NCBI GenBank assembly: GCA_007258455.2
Contig: VDFB02193867.1
Location: forward strand, 527,488,751-527,552,750
DNA from: Sequoia sempervirens
Taxonomy: Eukaryota > Streptophyta > Pinopsida > Cupressales > Cupressaceae
DNA: 64,000 bases
Reading direction: 5' to 3'
Below are positions 61,531 to 64,000 of this stretch, in pieces. A model generated the notes under the pieces. That model ran no database searches. It was not told where the DNA came from and saw only the letters and a list, made by a program, of their open reading frames with translations. The first letter of the stretch is position 1; every line of letters begins with the position of its first letter. A program made the position numbers and the translations under genes.

Positions 61531-62437
61531 TTATTCTCTTTCTTTTGTTTTGCAATTTGATGTTTCGTATTTCCGAAAGGTTGTGACCTTTCATATTCTC
61601 AATGTATAAATGTCTATTTTGAAAATAATATGCGATATAGTAGAATAGGATAGAGAATAGAGAATATGGTGGAACACCATGTTTCACAGGGCTAAGACTT
61701 TGTTGTATGTTTTGAAGTCATGGAGATATCAATGAACATCATCTGATTTGCTGGCATATTCTGGTGTCAATTGTTGTGTTGTGCCAATTGAAAGAATTAT
61801 TTAAGTTGTCTCTAAAATTGATGTTGCTTGGTTATTTAAATTAGCATAACATGATCATGTCTGGTTTATCAGTACATATTTTCCATACCTGTGTGATTGG
61901 TTGATAGGTTCTTTCAAGGAAGGATTAAATCCTTTTGATTAATCATAGTAATCAAGGAATTTCATTTAGATCAATAAGAAGAACTTAATAATCACATTCT
62001 TGCATGTTTATACTAGTTATAAACAAAATATGCCAAACAATTTGAATGGCCTCCAGAAAGAAGTCAGTTGTTTCAGATTTCATTTGACTCCGTATATTAT
62101 ATAAGACACTCGTCTCACCGTTTCAGTTATTTAGTTTCACATATACTTTTTACATTTGTTAATTGAGCTTATTAGGGATTAGTTTTGAATACTGGTATAC
62201 AATATATACCAAATTGGTTCAGTTTTGTCCATTTCAATCTACCATCATGGACAAATCATGGCATGAAGAGAATATCAATAATCAAGTCTGCTTTATTTGT
62301 TATAGGTACACCCACCTAGGTCTAGCAGTTCCTGGAGAGTAGAAGGTCTAATTGTTTCAAACCTTGTTCTATTACCGTAAAACGTTGTGAAAGCTTGGCA
62401 ACCTTTAGTGGTTCAAACCTGTGTTTTTGAGAGCTAA
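61531..62437 (+). other. AT-rich stretch up to the copy 2 PBS, probable U3-R-U5
   Basis: No gene. Includes a purine-rich run (aggatagagaatagagaata, about 61640-61664), the TATA-like box near 62095 about 340 bp from the LTR end, and a closing gctaaca. Spacing of TATA to LTR end matches the T1 LTR. Confidence 0.5.
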
Positions 62438-62441
62438 CAAA

Positions 62442-62460
62442 TTGGCGACTCTACTGGGGA
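62442..62460 (+). other. T2 copy 2 primer binding site
   Basis: ttggcgactctactgggga follows the LTR end by two bases. It has the form used by Ogre/Tat elements (TGGCGACTC-x-CTGGGGA). Near copies follow: gagactccgctgggaa at about 62507 and tggcgactct at 62563. Confidence 0.8.
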
Positions 62461-62542
62461 TAACAAAGAATCTACACCTTAATCATAGAGTCAGAAGTCC
62501 TACATAGAGACTCCGCTGGGAACAATAAGTTACAATATTTTT

Positions 62543-62562
62543 CTCACTTTCAAGAAAGTGAG
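62543..62562 (+). other. Hairpin in T2 leader between PBS and gag
   Basis: ctcactttc and gaaagtgag form a perfect 9-bp stem with a 2-base loop, 26 bases before the gag ATG and directly followed by a second PBS-like tggcgactct. The location suits a dimerisation or packaging element, but that is inference. Confidence 0.75.
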
Positions 62563-62588
62563 TGGCGACTCTAATTAAACATTGCAAT

Positions 62589-64000
62589 ATGAATGGAAGA
62601 TCTCAATTTAGGGGAGGTCATTCTGGAGTTCCTCCTAGCAATAGTAAGTGGACACATAAAAATGATAAGGTTGACAAAGGTAAGGGGAAAAGTGAGGATA
62701 TGTGCCTTACAAACAAAGACAAACCACCAATATCATATGGTGAGAATTGTTTTGACACATGGAAAGATAATTCAACAGAAGAACCTTGTACCCCGGAAGA
62801 CCAGAGAAATATTTTTTACAACCCTCAGAAGCATGTCGAATTTGAAGCTAGAAAACAAGCCAAGTTTGAAGCTGGACTTGAAGCTGAATGACTCATAATT
62901 CAATATGAATATGACCAAAAAATGGAGGATAATCAGAATAGACCTGCTAATCAAGAAACTCATCAAGAAGACTTTGAATCTTTAAGTTATGAGGAAGTCA
63001 AGGCATGGTATGAATCTCAAAGAAAGGAGAGGGAAGAGCAGGAAAAGGCCCAAATGATTCAAGCAATGAGAGAATTCAAACTACAGAGAGCTCAAAATAT
63101 TCCTCACACATCTAGTTTTCCCCCAAAATATGTACCACCCCATAAACAGGGTAATCATGGTGCTGGGTATTCTAAACCACCAAGGAATCCTCACCATCAA
63201 ATTGGGAATCAATATGGATAGCCAAATCATCCACCTTATGTTCCCATGCAACATGCAAATAATTATCCACCTCCTAGTCAGCGTCATGTGCCACAACATA
63301 ATATGCAGTACAATAACCCTATGTACCAATATCAGCACCAACCAAATCCTCCTCCTTATCAATATACAACCATGATTAGACAATTTGATCTAGTAGGGTT
63401 TCAATTATACCCATATCCAATGGATAGCAGTTGGAGAGGTTTAGTACCCAAATTCACAGGGAGTAATGCAATTACAGCCAAGGATCACTTACGGAATTTC
63501 AATGCCTTCATTCAGGATTTGGATGTACCTTATGAAGATTTGCATATGAGATTATTCATGATGTCTCTTATTGAAGAAGCTAGGGACTGGTTCAACAGTT
63601 TAGCAACAGCTTCTATTTATTCTCTCTAGATATTTCAGGATCAATTCCTTGAACAATTTGAGAATCTGAGTGCACTAGATGCTGCTCTCCTGAACTAATG
63701 CAAATTCAAAAAGGTCAGAATGATTCAGTCTTTGATTTTAATAGAAGATTCAATAAACTGTAGAATAGAATACCTCCTGGATCGAAGTTATCAGACTCTA
63801 TAGCATTAAGTGTTTACCTAAATGCATTTGACCCTAAAACAGGGTATGAGCTGAGAAATAGGTTCCCAAGGGACTTAGCTGAAGCACAAAAGATAACATT
63901 AACAATTGAGAATAACATAAAGGCTGCTAGGATAATAAATAAGAGAGACAACCCTCGAGCTCCTCAACAAAATAATAATTATCAATATAAGCAAGAGAAC
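62589..64000 (+). pseudogene. T2 copy 2 gag (decayed, runs off the window)
   Basis: Starts MNGRSQFRGGHSGVPPSNS at 62589 and aligns with copy 1 from 52399. Stops are at 62889 (TGA; copy 1 has CGA), 63219 (TAG, also in copy 1) and 63628 (TAG; copy 1 has CAG). A one-base deletion near 63690 shifts the frame relative to copy 1. The rest lies beyond the window. Confidence 0.85.

Larger units (their letters stand above)
59127..62439 (+). repeat. Candidate T2 LTR (start uncertain) or 3' region plus shorter LTR
   Basis: The right border is firm: gctaaCA just before the PBS. A left border at TGTTAGAAC (59127) would give matching ends TGTTAG/CTAACA and a 3.3 kb LTR that contains the CpG-rich block and the ORF at 60619. 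No clear polypurine tract precedes it, and tgttagaac also occurs at 60270. A shorter LTR starting after about 61540 is equally possible. A TATA-like tatattatataag lies near 62091-62103. Confidence 0.4.
52394..64000 (+). mobile_element. Tat-type Ty3/gypsy family T2: copy 1 and start of copy 2
   Basis: The copy 1 gag at 52394 and copy 2 gag at 62584 align closely, about 10.19 kb apart. Between them lie copy 1 pol, a 3' region, a probable LTR and a PBS. The polyprotein order is gag-PR-aRH-RT-gRH-INT. Nonsense codons show both copies are dead, but copy 1 keeps one frame throughout. Confidence 0.88.

Noticed and set aside
1..64000. tRNA, rRNA or snRNA genes
   Set aside because: None recognised by eye; PBS words resemble tRNA ends but no cloverleaf surrounds them.

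Overview
The window looks like intergenic DNA from a large, repeat-rich plant genome. I found no intact host gene, tRNA, rRNA or CRISPR array. Almost everything recognisable is nested, decayed LTR retrotransposon sequence: Ty3/gypsy of the Tat type, a Ty3/gypsy chromovirus, and Ty1/copia. The elements are long, nonsense codons are common, and one element carries a plant-mobile-domain (PMD) gene. That fits a gymnosperm or another giant plant genome, but the species is an inference. A 100-N assembly gap lies at 52294-52393.

Layout. (1) 1-18795: Tat-type element T1, + strand. It has the last 112 bp of the 5' LTR, a PBS, and a 2.6 kb leader with about 25 small GGGGCG/CGCCCC hairpins in two arrays. 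A gag-PR-(G-patch)-RT-gRH-aRH-INT polyprotein follows, all in one frame from 2728 to about 10425 but cut by roughly two dozen stops. Next come an antisense PMD plus coiled-coil gene (15.9 to 12.5 kb), a second GC-rich hairpin array, a hairpin beside the polypurine tract, and a full 3' LTR. (2) 18796-24886: AT-rich DNA without genes, with one old copia-type LTR fragment. (3) 24887-46426: a minus-strand copia element C1. Its left LTR was hit by a solo LTR (25427-26758), and its gag was split by a chromovirus G1 (31221-43666) with 3.8 kb LTRs and a perfect TAATC target duplication. The right C1 LTR has C1 gag on one side and the 3' end of another C1 copy on the other, so two C1 copies shared one LTR. 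(4) 46427-47529: an unrecognised minus-strand reading frame. (5) 47540-51388: a copia-like element N1 with 465 bp LTRs and no pol. (6) 51412-52293: part of a reverse-oriented LTR, then the gap. (7) 52394-64000: a second Tat-type family, T2. Copy 1 has a 2141-codon polyprotein frame whose archaeal-type RNase H lies before the RT. It is followed by a structured 3' region with an extra coiled-coil ORF, then a PBS and the gag of copy 2.

Relative ages from nesting: C1 predates both the solo LTR and G1. C1 LTRs also differ from each other more than G1 LTRs do, by eye. The most notable features are the antisense PMD gene in T1, the contrast in RNase H order between T1 and T2, the mirrored hairpin arrays of T1, a covarying hairpin duplication downstream of T2 INT, three LTR-sharing arrangements, and a strong TAG bias among stop codons. 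Comparison of the two T2 copies shows directly that several of these arose by CAG to TAG change.
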